From assembly GCA_003506735.1 (NCBI GenBank), contig DNYS01000058.1, positions 1 through 10,661 on the forward strand: a stretch of 10,661 bases of DNA, written 5' to 3'. A program made the translations under genes and the position numbers. Shown one piece after another: positions 1-7,305 of this stretch; within the stretch, counting starts at the first letter, position 1; each line of letters opens with the position of its first letter. This stretch comes from Nitrospinota bacterium (GTDB lineage: Bacteria > UBA8248). The notes beneath the pieces were generated by a model, which ran no database searches, had not been told where the DNA came from, and saw only the letters and a list, made by a program, of their open reading frames with translations.

Positions 1-591
1 CCACTAGGTTCTGAACCCATACACGGGAGGCCTACGAAAAACTGGGGATCCAATTGATCTACAAGACCTACCCCGCCGAACGGGCGCTGCGCACCTCGAA
101 TCAAGGCCGGGCCGATGTGGAATTGGTCCGGATCAAAGGGATCGACAAAAAATACACCAATCTCATCCGGATACCGGTGAGCCATGTCCAGGCCGAGCAG
201 ATGGCGTTTGGAAAAAGCGGCGGCATCAAAATCAACGGCTGGGAAAGCCTGAAGCCCTACAAAATCGTGTTTCACCGGGGGTATAAAGTCGCCGAGCAAA
301 ACACCATCGGAATGAAGCGGTTAATTGTCGGCATAGACAGGTCGGCATTTCTGATGGTGGAAAAAGAGAATGGATGTGGCGGCGGCGAATCGTTTTACCG
401 GTCAAAAGCTCATCGAAGAGCTGAAGCTCAAAAAGGTTATCATGCTTTCCCCGCCCGTTCAGGTAAACCCGCTATTTCATTATCTGCACCTCAAACATGA
501 GGGCCTCGTCCCGAAGGTAACGGCCCGCCTCCGGGCCATGAAAAAGAGCGGAAGGTTCGAGGAAATCAAAAAGAAATTCGGGCTTAAATGA
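1..591 (+). pseudogene. Extracellular solute-binding protein (family 3-like), 5'-truncated and frameshifted
   Basis: Resembles periplasmic substrate-binding proteins of the SBP_bac_3 fold (amino-acid-type ABC transporter receptors and relatives). Frame 3 from about 24 reads REAYEKLGI, then PAERAL, then a GRADVELVRI segment, then GWESLKPYKIVFHRG, matching the usual order of blocks in that family. After about 365 the homology moves to frame 1 (DVAAANRFTG, ending in a KSGRFEEIKKKFG tail typical of the last helix) and stops at TGA 589-591. Deleting one A from the A-run 361-365 joins the halves as VEKRMDVAAAN. A second break is likely near 20-26: frame 3 has TGA at 12-14, while frame 1 reads PLGSEPI there. 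The signal peptide and first strand lie outside the window. Ligand unknown. A decayed gene or homopolymer errors would look the same. Confidence 0.7.
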
Positions 592-698
592 TTCAGGGAG
601 GCTATGCCGGAGCTCCCCGCGAGGAGATGGAGCCAGAGCGGGTGTACCTGACGGCCACCGTGGCTGGCCAGCCCGAGGTCGAGTACGCCTACGGATAG
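588..698 (+). CDS. Possible small ORF, 36 residues, unknown
   Basis: An ATG at 588-590 overlaps the TGA (589-591) of the preceding solute-binding gene in an ATGA arrangement and itself follows an in-frame TAA at 585-587. The frame runs to TAG 696-698. The product begins MIQGGYAGAPREEMEPERVY and ends EVEYAYG. It has no signal peptide or membrane segment, is mildly acidic, and resembles no family I recognise. Codon third positions are mostly G or C, as in the coding parts of the window. It could be a translationally coupled small protein, a remnant of a longer gene, or chance. A nearby internal ATG at 627 has GAGGAG only 1 base upstream, too close to serve as a good ribosome binding site. Confidence 0.25.
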   Translation: MIQGGYAGAPREEMEPERVYLTATVAGQPEVEYAYG

Positions 699-935
699 TC
701 GCCGCCTGCCCCCCGTTCCGCACCGTTTCTGGAATATTTTTCTTGAAATAAAGCTCCCTCTCCTTCTTTGTGTCGCTTTGTATGCTCAGCGGAATTTGAG
801 AGTATCCATCAAAAGATAAAAATCTGTCCCATTACGGCCCATTTACCGGCATCATGGCTACAGAAACTGCGTACCCATAATTATTCCATCCAAAGAGATG
901 GTGCGACCCCGCGCCGCCGCAGAGGAAACCCGGCC
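699..935. other. Intergenic region, AT-richer than the rest
   Basis: No convincing gene in 237 bases. G+C is about 40% in 721-840, against clearly GC-rich DNA elsewhere. The glycosyltransferase frame stays open back to TTG 768, but its translation before 936 has no family homology. A -10-like CATAAT (876-881, five of six consensus bases) precedes the glycosyltransferase start by about 55 bases, without a recognisable -35 at normal spacing. The region probably holds that gene's promoter, but I cannot place it firmly. Confidence 0.4.
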
Positions 936-1610
936 TTGATCTCCATCATCGTCCCGGTGTTGAACGAAGCGGAGCGCCTGGGGCCTTTTCTGGACGATCT
1001 CGAAGCCCAGGCCGGGGATTGGGAGATCATCCTCGCCGACGGCGGAAGCGAGGACGCCACCCTCGAAATCGCCCGCGACCGCGCGCGGATCGCCGCCTCC
1101 CCGCCCGGCCGGGCGCTCCAGATGAACGCGGGAGCGGCCGGGGCCAAGGGGGATATTCTGCTTTTTCTCCACTGCGACACCCGCCTGCCGCCCGGAGGTT
1201 TGGGCCTGATCGAGGAGGCGATGCGCGATCCCGCCGCCGCCGGTGGCGGGTTCATCCACCGCTTCGACCGGGACGATCGGTTCAGCCGGTTCATCAGCCT
1301 CAGCGCCAATACCAGGTCCAGGCGGTGGCGCCTTTTGTTCGGCGATCAGGCCATCTTTGCGCGGCGGAAGGTGTTCGAGGAGTTGGGAGGATACCCCGAG
1401 GTTCCTCTTTTCGAGGACTGGGGCTTCAGCGCCCGGATGCGCGAGGCGGGAGAGATCGCCCTCATCGAGGAGCCCATCACGACCAGCGGAAGACGCATCG
1501 AGGTTTGGGGGAAATGGCGGTGCTTCTACTTGTGGTTGGGGCTCAGCGTCCTCTACGCCCTAGGCGTCCCGCCCGAAAAGCTCGCCCGCTTCTACGGGCA
1601 CGTGCGCTGA
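936..1610 (+). CDS. Family 2-type glycosyltransferase, TIGR04283-like (rSAM/selenodomain-associated transferase 2)
   Basis: A 224-residue GT-A fold transferase. Residues 1-10 give the first beta strand (ISIIVPVLNEAERL), 34-38 the ADGGS nucleotide-binding turn, 58-70 GRALQMNAGA, and 78-82 LHCDT with Asp81 as the likely metal/nucleotide-sugar ligand. GDQAIF (136-141), LFEDWGF (158-164) and SGRRIEVWGK near 184-193 complete the pattern of TIGR04283; a hydrophobic segment lies near 196-212. This family has been annotated as associated with radical SAM/selenocysteine-domain proteins and, more recently, with arsenosugar biosynthesis; the acceptor here is unknown. I choose TTG 936 because AGAGGA (921-926) lies 9 bases upstream and the family block starts at once. 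The frame is open to TTG 768 (280 residues), but the extra 56 residues look non-coding. Converges with the Lon-like gene. Confidence 0.8.
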   Translation: MISIIVPVLNEAERLGPFLDDLEAQAGDWEIILADGGSEDATLEIARDRARIAASPPGRALQMNAGAAGAKGDILLFLHCDTRLPPGGLGLIEEAMRDPAAAGGGFIHRFDRDDRFSRFISLSANTRSRRWRLLFGDQAIFARRKVFEELGGYPEVPLFEDWGFSARMREAGEIALIEEPITTSGRRIEVWGKWRCFYLWLGLSVLYALGVPPEKLARFYGHVR

Positions 1611-1775
1611 GCGGGGCCTCACCGGAGCGATCGAGGACCCGTTCTCCGCGCGGAGGAAAGGGCCGGGAAGGGATCGGCTGTCCGTTTGAGGGTGTGCCGC
1701 TGCAAGCAGACCGGACGGCATTCGTGCATTCGGGATTGCCGGAACTCTCCCGGGGGGGCGCAGGCAGGGAAGCGG
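1611..1775. other. Convergent intergenic region, no clear terminator
   Basis: 165 bases between two convergent stops. A perfect 12-base palindrome, CTCCGCGCGGAG, sits at 1644-1655, but it has no T-run on either strand and would leave almost no loop. Transcription of both genes must end hereabouts, but I see no standard intrinsic terminator. Confidence 0.3.
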
Positions 1776-4277
1776 CTACCTCCCCCGCCGGGGCGGATGG
1801 GGCGGAGGGTCGGGGGGCGAGGGCAGGCCTTCATCCCCGGGGGCCGGGGCGTCTTCGTCCTCCTCGTCCTTGCGTTTTCCGAGCCTTCTTAAATCATCGT
1901 ACATTCTCGCCAGCTTGGCCGCGGCGAGGCCGTGGACGGTGCCGGGCGGAAACTCGCCCGTATCCGGGTCTCTCTCGCCGGCCTCGACGCCGGTGAGAAT
2001 CGAGATTCCCTCGTCCACGGTGTGGATGGCGTAGATATGAAATTTTCCCTCGCGCACGGCGGCGATGACTTCGTCCCGGAGCATGAGGTTTTTCACATTC
2101 TGGTGGGGGATGAGGACGCCCTGTTCTCCATTGAGGGCGCCCTTTTCCCGGCATACCTCGAAGAACCCCTCGATCTTCTCGTTCGCGCCGCCGATGGGCT
2201 GAATTTCCCCGCGCTGGTTGATCGATCCGGTGACGGCGAGGCCCTGCTTGATTGGCAGTTCAGACAGGCTGCTGAGGAGGGCGTAAAGCTCGGTCGATGA
2301 GGCGCTGTCGCCGTCCACGCCGCCGTAGTTCTGCTCGAAGGTGATGCTCGCCGAAAGGGCCAGCGGCCGTTTTTGGGCATAGGTGGCCCCGAGATAGCCC
2401 TGGAGGATGAGCACCCCTTTGTCGTGGATGCTTCCAGATAACTTGCTCTCGCGCTCGATGTTCACCACCCCCCGGTCGCCCATGTAGGTCTGGGCCGTGA
2501 TGCGCGAGGGCTTGCCGAAGCTGAATCCACCCAGGCCGAGAACGGCCAGGCCGTTGATCTGGCCCGCCACTTCACCCTCGACGTCGATGAGCAGGTTCCC
2601 CACGACGATCTGATCGCGCAGGCGCTCGTCCAGCAGATTGTCCCGGAACCGCTTTTCGTCCTCGGCGCGGACGATGTGCTGGGTCTCGACCCGCTGGGCC
2701 TCCTCCTCGCGGGCCCAGTGATCCGCCTCGAGCAGGAGTTCGCGGAGCTCGCCGAACTGGGCCGAAAGCCTCTCCTTGTCGGAGACCATGCGCGCGCTCG
2801 CCTCGATGACCCGCGCCACCGCGCCGTCGTCGAAGGCGAGCAGGCCTTCCTCGTCCCGGTGGAACTCGATAAAGGCCCGGAAGTCACGGAGGCTCTCGGC
2901 GGTCCTCTTGATGTCGGAACTGAAATCGGCCTTCACCTTGAAGAGCTTGGCGAAATCCTCGTCCTGCCGGAGAAGGAGATAGTAGATCGCTGGGCTGCCC
3001 ATGAGGACGACCTTGGCGTTGACCGGCACGGGTTCTGGCTTGATGGTGCCCTGGCTCCAGCCGAAGGTCTCGCCCAGATCCTCGATGCGGACGCACTGGG
3101 TGCGGATGGCGCGCTTCAGGGCCGGCCAGACGCCGGGGTTGGTCAGAACATCGAGGACGTTCAGGATGAGAAAACCCCCGGCCGCCTGGATCATCGAGCC
3201 GGCGCGGATGAGGGTGGCGTCGGTGGTGTAGGTTCCGAAATGGGCTCGCCGCTCGATCCGGCCGAAAAGGTTATTGAAGTTCGGGTTGGACTCGAAGACA
3301 ACCGGCGCGCACTCGAGGCCGGAATGATCGACCACCACGTTCACCTCGTAAACGCGAAAGGGGTTTTCATCCCCGGGCGGCCTCAACATCATCATGGACG
3401 CCCCGCCCGGCGGAGGCTGGCCCCCCGGATTCAGAAAATCCGAAAGGTGGGAAAGGATGTGCTGCTCGGCCATGTCGAGGTAGGAGACCGCCTTCTCGTG
3501 GTCCTTATTTTTCTCCCGCAACTCGTCCACCGGGCCCTTTACGGCGGTGAGCGCGATTTTTTTGTCCAGATCCTGGATGCGCGCGCGCATTTCTTTTTCG
3601 AGAGAACGCGTCTCCTTGACGAAATCCGAGATCGGACCGTTCAGCACGGTGCGGGCATCGTCGAGTTTTTTACGCTCCTCCTCGGGGAGTTTTTCGTAGG
3701 CCTCCGGGGTCGCCGGCTCGCCGTGAATCAGCGGGACGACGTTGATGCCCGTCTGGGTTATCTGGATGGCGTAGCCGGACTCGCGGGCGACGCGCTCAAG
3801 CTCTTCGAGCCTTTGCCGCTGGCGCACGTTCACGTCCTCGACGATTTCCTTCCGGGCGCTTTCGTGGGCGTCCTCTTCGAAGGCCCTGGGGATGGAGTCC
3901 CGGAGCTCGGCGACGAGGGCCGCCATGTCCTTTTCAAACGCACATGCTGCGCCCGCCGGGAAGGTCAGCCAGATGGGCTTATCGGGAACGGCGAAGTTGT
4001 GGACGAAGACGACCGAATCCGGCACGGGCCGCTCGCAGGCCACGCGCTCGCAATAGGAGCGGCACATGGTGTACTTGCCCGTTCCGGCGGAGCCCGATAC
4101 GTAGAGATTGAAATCGTAGGAACGCATCCCGAGGCCGAAGGCGAGCGCGCGCTCGGCGCGCTCCTGGCCGATGAAGGTTTCCTTGGAGAGCTTGCCGCCG
4201 TCCGCAGGAAGGGAATCGGAGGGGTCGAACACCCACCGGAGCGCTTCGGGCGGTAGCGGCTTGGGAAAAGCTGTCAT
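1776..4277 (-). CDS. Lon-like ATP-dependent protease (COG1067 type, AAA+ fused to Lon peptidase domain)
   Basis: An 833-residue protein. The N-terminal part has a P-loop GSAGTGKYT (62-70), then an inserted charged, probably coiled-coil region (about 130-280), the second half of the AAA module (AAGGFLIL near 365, LMGSPAIYYLL near 425-436) and a C-terminal Lon protease domain (about 560-770). The catalytic dyad is visible: Ser658 in GDSASS and Lys701 in GGANEKIEGF, 43 residues apart as in E. coli Lon. The protease is cytosolic and would degrade unfolded or regulatory proteins; it lacks the classical LonA N-terminal domain. The Walker A lysine is followed by Tyr rather than Ser/Thr. The acidic, proline-rich tail (last ~35 residues) looks disordered. 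I choose ATG 4277 because AAAGG (4289-4285) lies 7 bases upstream; GTG 4295 and ATG 4292 are in-frame alternatives. Probably co-transcribed with the gene ending at 4313. Confidence 0.9.
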   Translation of the reverse strand: MTAFPKPLPPEALRWVFDPSDSLPADGGKLSKETFIGQERAERALAFGLGMRSYDFNLYVSGSAGTGKYTMCRSYCERVACERPVPDSVVFVHNFAVPDKPIWLTFPAGAACAFEKDMAALVAELRDSIPRAFEEDAHESARKEIVEDVNVRQRQRLEELERVARESGYAIQITQTGINVVPLIHGEPATPEAYEKLPEEERKKLDDARTVLNGPISDFVKETRSLEKEMRARIQDLDKKIALTAVKGPVDELREKNKDHEKAVSYLDMAEQHILSHLSDFLNPGGQPPPGGASMMMLRPPGDENPFRVYEVNVVVDHSGLECAPVVFESNPNFNNLFGRIERRAHFGTYTTDATLIRAGSMIQAAGGFLILNVLDVLTNPGVWPALKRAIRTQCVRIEDLGETFGWSQGTIKPEPVPVNAKVVLMGSPAIYYLLLRQDEDFAKLFKVKADFSSDIKRTAESLRDFRAFIEFHRDEEGLLAFDDGAVARVIEASARMVSDKERLSAQFGELRELLLEADHWAREEEAQRVETQHIVRAEDEKRFRDNLLDERLRDQIVVGNLLIDVEGEVAGQINGLAVLGLGGFSFGKPSRITAQTYMGDRGVVNIERESKLSGSIHDKGVLILQGYLGATYAQKRPLALSASITFEQNYGGVDGDSASSTELYALLSSLSELPIKQGLAVTGSINQRGEIQPIGGANEKIEGFFEVCREKGALNGEQGVLIPHQNVKNLMLRDEVIAAVREGKFHIYAIHTVDEGISILTGVEAGERDPDTGEFPPGTVHGLAAAKLARMYDDLRRLGKRKDEEDEDAPAPGDEGLPSPPDPPPHPPRRGR

Positions 4278-4312
4278 CCCTCCACCTTTCATCACTCAGC
4301 CGGCGCGGCGCC

Positions 4313-5143
4313 CTAATACTTGCAGTACACCACGCCCAGGAGACGGCCGGCCGCGGAGACATCGCCCTCGACCCGGAGACGGCCATCCTTCTCGGCCTCC
4401 TCCCGCTTGAGCCGCCCGTAGGGCAGAAGAAGGTGCGCCTCGGCATCGGTTTCGATGACCGCATCGTAGTCTCCCGAAACCTCGGCCGATACCGAAGCCT
4501 CCTCGCCCGCCACCTCGAGCGTCCATCCCCGCCCGGGCGCGGTCGAGCGGAAATGAAACCGGCCCTCGAAGGGCTGCTTATCGCGCACGTTAAAAAGGCG
4601 GGCGAGAGTATCCGGAATAAAGACGAGCATCCCCTCGGCGCCCTGGGGGACGACGGCGCAGGGGGATTCTTTCTCGAACCGGACGTCCCAGTCGTGAACG
4701 ACGAGCTCGACCAGGCGCATGCCGATCCAGGCCTTGAGATTGGTCAGGCCCCGGGGATGATAGCCGGGCTTGTCGAGATCCGCCTCCGTGATGCGCTCGA
4801 GCGATTCCTGGAGATCCGCCGAGGTGGAATCGAAGATATCCATCATCTCCGCGCGGGGCAGCGCCATGAGCTCTTCGCCCTTGACCTTCCGGATGGCCCA
4901 GAACTCCTTGGCGTCCCCGCCGTAGGGGGGTTCGGGCGGAAGGCCATCGAGCGCGCGGCGGACGGTGTTGTGATAAAAAGCGCCCCCGGTCGTCACGTGG
5001 CTGATGGCGGTTGCCGCCGTCCAGCCGGGACAGAAGGTATCCCTGTCCCACTCCTCATCGCTGAGCCCCCTCCACAGCGCGGACAAGCGGCTGGTCTCCG
5101 ATTGAACGAGAGGGATTCGAGAGAGACAATCTTCGCGCCACAC
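4313..5143 (-). CDS. DinB/maleylpyruvate isomerase-like (MDMPI_N) protein with SCP2-like C-terminal domain
   Basis: A 276-residue protein. Residues 1-155 form a DinB-type four-helix bundle: the motif GWTAATAISHV provides His49, and RLVELVVHDWDVR provides Glu146 and His150, matching the usual H...ExxxH metal site. Residues about 185-265 (from FEGRFHFR through the DAVIETDAEAHLLL block) look like a sterol-carrier-protein-2-type domain, the arrangement seen in mycothiol-dependent maleylpyruvate isomerase relatives. Family members are thiol-dependent isomerases or transferases; the thiol cofactor and substrate here cannot be told, and mycothiol itself is not implied outside Actinobacteria. Start GTG 5143 is well supported by AGGAGG at 5157-5152 with an 8-base spacer. 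The stop is 35 bases from the Lon-like gene's start, so the two are probably one transcript. The gene is divergent from the lipoprotein cluster. Confidence 0.75.
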   Translation of the reverse strand: MWREDCLSRIPLVQSETSRLSALWRGLSDEEWDRDTFCPGWTAATAISHVTTGGAFYHNTVRRALDGLPPEPPYGGDAKEFWAIRKVKGEELMALPRAEMMDIFDSTSADLQESLERITEADLDKPGYHPRGLTNLKAWIGMRLVELVVHDWDVRFEKESPCAVVPQGAEGMLVFIPDTLARLFNVRDKQPFEGRFHFRSTAPGRGWTLEVAGEEASVSAEVSGDYDAVIETDAEAHLLLPYGRLKREEAEKDGRLRVEGDVSAAGRLLGVVYCKY

Positions 5144-5252
5144 GGGGTGATCCTCCTGAATGCGTCATGGACGGTCCAGCGAATGGGCAATAGCAGGAGG
5201 ATGCGCCCCGATGCGGGCCTCGCTCCTCTCCCCATCCCTGAATTTAGAGAGA

Positions 5253-5283
5253 AGTATACGCCCGGCGGGGACGCAGTTGTCCA
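5253..5283 (-). promoter_or_regulatory. Possible promoter for the DinB-like/Lon-like operon
   Basis: On the minus strand, TATACT (5258-5253, five of six consensus bases) is preceded by TGGACA (5283-5278) with a 19-base spacer, slightly long. It lies about 110 bases upstream of the GTG at 5143 and points the right way. The evidence is limited to hexamer similarity. Confidence 0.25.
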
Positions 5284-5308
5284 TCCCGGCAGAGGTAAAG
5301 GCCGGTTG

Positions 5309-5326
5309 GATTATCCGCGGATCATC
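5309..5326. promoter_or_regulatory. Imperfect palindrome in the divergent intergenic region, possible operator
   Basis: GATTATCCGCGGATCATC is an 18-base palindrome with eight of nine base pairs symmetric and a perfect ATCCGCGGAT core (5313-5322). It lies between the divergent DinB-like and lipoprotein genes, about 100 bases before the latter. Symmetry and position fit a dimeric regulator site, but no regulator gene is in the window and a 10-base palindrome can arise by chance. Confidence 0.25.
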
Positions 5327-5381
5327 TGCTAATTTCCCCCTCTGGCAGCCTATGTGCCGAATTTTTATGAGGATACGCCGC

Positions 5382-5400
5382 CGCCGGAAGATCTCCGGCG
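5382..5400 (+). other. GC-rich hairpin in the presumed 5' leader of the lipoprotein gene
   Basis: CGCCGGA (5382-5388) pairs perfectly with TCCGGCG (5394-5400) around a five-base loop AGATC. No T-run follows, so it is not a standard terminator. It lies 27 bases before the lipoprotein ATG, just upstream of that gene's ribosome binding site. A regulatory role is only a possibility. Confidence 0.3.
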
Positions 5401-5427
5401 CATTGACCCCAAACGGAGAAATATCCC

Positions 5428-5928
5428 ATGGCCTCCCGCCGCCAAATGGCCGCCTGGATGGTGCTGGCACTGATCGCAGCGCCACTCGCCGGATGCGGAA
5501 AATCGGTCGCCGAATCGATCGATGAGACGATCACCCTGCCCATCCGCGGGGTGCGGGCCGGGGTCCGCGAGATCGGCAAAGGTGTCCGGGGGGTGGAAAA
5601 GACCGGCAAGGACATCCTCGGAAGGCTGATCTCGGACCGGAACCGCGCCGCCCTCGTGCGCGAGCACCGGGACACGCTTGCCCATTTGAGCAATGTGAAA
5701 AAAATAATCGAGCGGGACCGGACCCAGCTTCTCCGGTCCGAAATCCGGCTCATTCAAGACGCCAACGATCGGCTCGCATCGGGGGGACTCCAGCTCGAGT
5801 CCCCCCGGATTTCCTCCCGGGCGGGGCTGAGCACGTACCGCCAGCTGGAGGACGTCCGCAAGTCGCTGGACCTCATCCGCCGCCGGCTCAACACGCCGTC
5901 CTACACCGGCTTTATCGCGGTCCGATAG
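5428..5928 (+). CDS. Small predicted lipoprotein, unknown function
   Basis: A 166-residue protein starting MASRRQMAAW, a positively charged n-region, followed by a hydrophobic stretch (8-20) and the lipobox LAGC with Cys23 as the lipidation site, so it is predicted to be exported and membrane-anchored. The mature part (about 24-166) is rich in charged residues and mostly helical: a GVRxGVREIGKGVRGVEKTGKD segment around 40-62 suggests an amphipathic helix, and 70-115 looks coiled-coil. No catalytic motif or known family recognised. ATG 5428 is supported by CGGAGAA (5414-5420), 7 bases upstream. The gene leads a rightward cluster; the radical SAM gene starts 30 bases after its stop. An unusually strong inverted repeat lies inside the coding sequence (5780-5807). 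Confidence 0.75.
   Translation: MASRRQMAAWMVLALIAAPLAGCGKSVAESIDETITLPIRGVRAGVREIGKGVRGVEKTGKDILGRLISDRNRAALVREHRDTLAHLSNVKKIIERDRTQLLRSEIRLIQDANDRLASGGLQLESPRISSRAGLSTYRQLEDVRKSLDLIRRRLNTPSYTGFIAVR
5780..5807 (+). repeat. Perfect 11-bp inverted repeat inside the lipoprotein gene
   Basis: CGGGGGGACTC (5780-5790) is followed by the loop CAGCTC and then the exact complement GAGTCCCCCCG (5797-5807). The hairpin would be very stable in RNA or single-stranded DNA. It encodes the GGLQLESPR stretch of the lipoprotein, so it could be coincidence of GC-rich coding sequence, or a transcription or translation pause signal. There is no T-run after it. Confidence 0.6.
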
Positions 5929-5958
5929 CCCCCCTCGATTCGAGGAGAACCCCATTCG

Positions 5959-7305
5959 ATGACAACCCCTCTCATGGTGATTGCCGATTCCGACGGGCAG
6001 CTGTTCGAGCACCCGGACCTCTGGATGGTCGGAGCCCTCGGCGAGGAGCCCGTCGCGCCCGATGCCGGAGAGATTTCCCCCCTGCCGGATGGGAGCCGCC
6101 TCTTCACGATACCGGACAGCCTTCCCGTGGGGGGCGATCCCGATGCCGACGAGCTCGCCACGATCGATGAGGTGGATTGGGGCGGTGGGCCCGAGACCCC
6201 CCAGGCGGCCTGCACCTTCCCCGCTCCGGGCTGGATGCGCACCCTCCTTCCCGTGGCCGAGCGCGCCGGGGGGGCCCGGGCGTTGCCCCTCTGGGCCTAT
6301 ACGGCAATTGGATTCGACCCCGAAACCGAAGGGTTTGTCTGCGCCGCCGTCCAGGTGGACGATTGCCCCCGGTGGGCTCCCGAGGAATACGACGACCGGG
6401 GCCTGCCCGCCCGGCTGGCCGAGATGAAAAAACGCTTCCCCAAAAACCGGATGGTCGCCCATCTGGATCGGTGCGCGGCCGAGTTTCACTGTTTCGCGGC
6501 CAAGAACTTCTTCGCCGGGCGCTGGGAGATGGGGCTACCCATCGCCCCCCTGTGCAACGCCGATTGCCGGGGGTGCATCTCCCTCCAGACGGACGATCTT
6601 TTCCCCGCGAGCCATGAGCGGATCGATTTCGTGCCCACCCCCGAGGAACTCGCCGAGATCGGCGCCCCCCATCTGGAGGGCGCCGAAAAGGCCGTCGCCA
6701 GCTTCGGGCAAGGCTGCGAGGGCGAGCCCCTTCTCCAGGCGGGCGTCATCGAGCGGGCCTGCCGGCTCATCCGGGAGCGGACGGGCGAGGGGACTCTTCA
6801 CCTCAACACCAACGGCAGCCGCCCGGAATGGGTTTCCCGCCTAGCCGCCGCCGGCCTCGAAAGCATCCGCTTCAGCACGAACAGCGTCCTGCCCGAACGC
6901 CACCGCGCCTACTACCGGCCCGAGACCTACGGCTTCGCCGAGATGGAGGAATCGGTCAGGGCGGCCGCCGGGGCCGGCCTCTACACCCAGCTCAACTATC
7001 TCGTCTTCCCCGGCGTCACCGACCGGGAGGCCGAGGTGGAAGCCCTGCTCGAATTCTGCGGGCGGACAGGGGTTCATGTCATCCAGATGAAAAACCTCTG
7101 CATCGATCCGGCCCTGTATCTGGAAACGCTGGACGATGCGGACCAGAAAGGAGAATCGCTGGGCATGGTGCGGCTGCTCGCCATCCTCGGCGAGGAGCTT
7201 CCGCAGGTCGCCATCCGCTACTTCAACCACCCGAAAGACGAATGGCATATCGACCCCGGCGCCACCCGCACCTCGGTCCCCCTGCCGATGGGGGGCCCGG
7301 AATGA
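5959..7305 (+). CDS. Radical SAM protein, uncharacterised family
   Basis: A 448-residue protein. Cys199, Cys203 and Cys206 in LCNADCRGC form the CxxxCxxC site for the [4Fe-4S] cluster that cleaves S-adenosylmethionine. [10 protein letters not shown] (about 250-259) fits the following strand with the SAM-binding GxGEP-like element, and LHLNTNGS (about 275-282) and SIRFSTNS (about 296-303) fit later barrel strands. About 190 residues precede the motif, containing other cysteines (128, 136, 172, 178) and the block [16 protein letters not shown]; such an N-terminal half occurs in a group of uncharacterised radical SAM proteins, as far as I recall. The reaction is unknown. Start ATG 5959 has GGAGA (5944-5948) 10 bases upstream. 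The stop overlaps the rimO start as ATGA, so the two are likely translationally coupled. No SPASM or TRAM domain is evident. Confidence 0.85.
   Translation: MTTPLMVIADSDGQLFEHPDLWMVGALGEEPVAPDAGEISPLPDGSRLFTIPDSLPVGGDPDADELATIDEVDWGGGPETPQAACTFPAPGWMRTLLPVAERAGGARALPLWAYTAIGFDPETEGFVCAAVQVDDCPRWAPEEYDDRGLPARLAEMKKRFPKNRMVAHLDRCAAEFHCFAAKNFFAGRWEMGLPIAPLCNADCRGCISLQTDDLFPASHERIDFVPTPEELAEIGAPHLEGAEKAVASFGQGCEGEPLLQAGVIERACRLIRERTGEGTLHLNTNGSRPEWVSRLAAAGLESIRFSTNSVLPERHRAYYRPETYGFAEMEESVRAAAGAGLYTQLNYLVFPGVTDREAEVEALLEFCGRTGVHVIQMKNLCIDPALYLETLDDADQKGESLGMVRLLAILGEELPQVAIRYFNHPKDEWHIDPGATRTSVPLPMGGPE

Noticed and set aside
12..14. In-frame TGA at the left edge as another selenocysteine codon
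   Set aside because: Not at a Cys position of the solute-binding family and better explained by a frame break near 20-26.
733..783. TTGAAA (733-738) with TTGTAT (778-783) as a promoter
   Set aside because: Spacing is far outside 15-19 bases and no better -10 lies at the right distance.
1644..1655. Palindrome CTCCGCGCGGAG as a terminator between convergent genes
   Set aside because: No T-run on either strand and no room for a loop; too short to call.
1019..1996. Plus-strand frame of 325 codons overlapping the glycosyltransferase
   Set aside because: Arg/Pro/Gly-rich off-frame reading of the glycosyltransferase; continues into the opposite-strand Lon-like gene.
2676..4256. Long plus-strand open frame (526 codons) opposite the Lon-like gene
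   Set aside because: It is the antisense shadow of a well-supported protease gene; its translation shows no family motif and such frames are expected in GC-rich DNA.
4433..5332. Plus-strand open frame of 299 codons opposite the DinB-like gene
   Set aside because: Antisense to a gene with a strong ribosome binding site and recognisable domains; no motifs of its own.
5365..6489. Minus-strand open frame of 374 codons across the lipoprotein and radical SAM genes
   Set aside because: Spans two genes with clear starts and motifs on the other strand; Gly/Pro/Arg-rich translation typical of a shadow frame.
7136..7301. Upstream extension of the frame that carries the RimO C-terminal part
   Set aside because: This segment is the off-frame shadow of the radical SAM gene; RimO homology in that frame begins only after about 7605.
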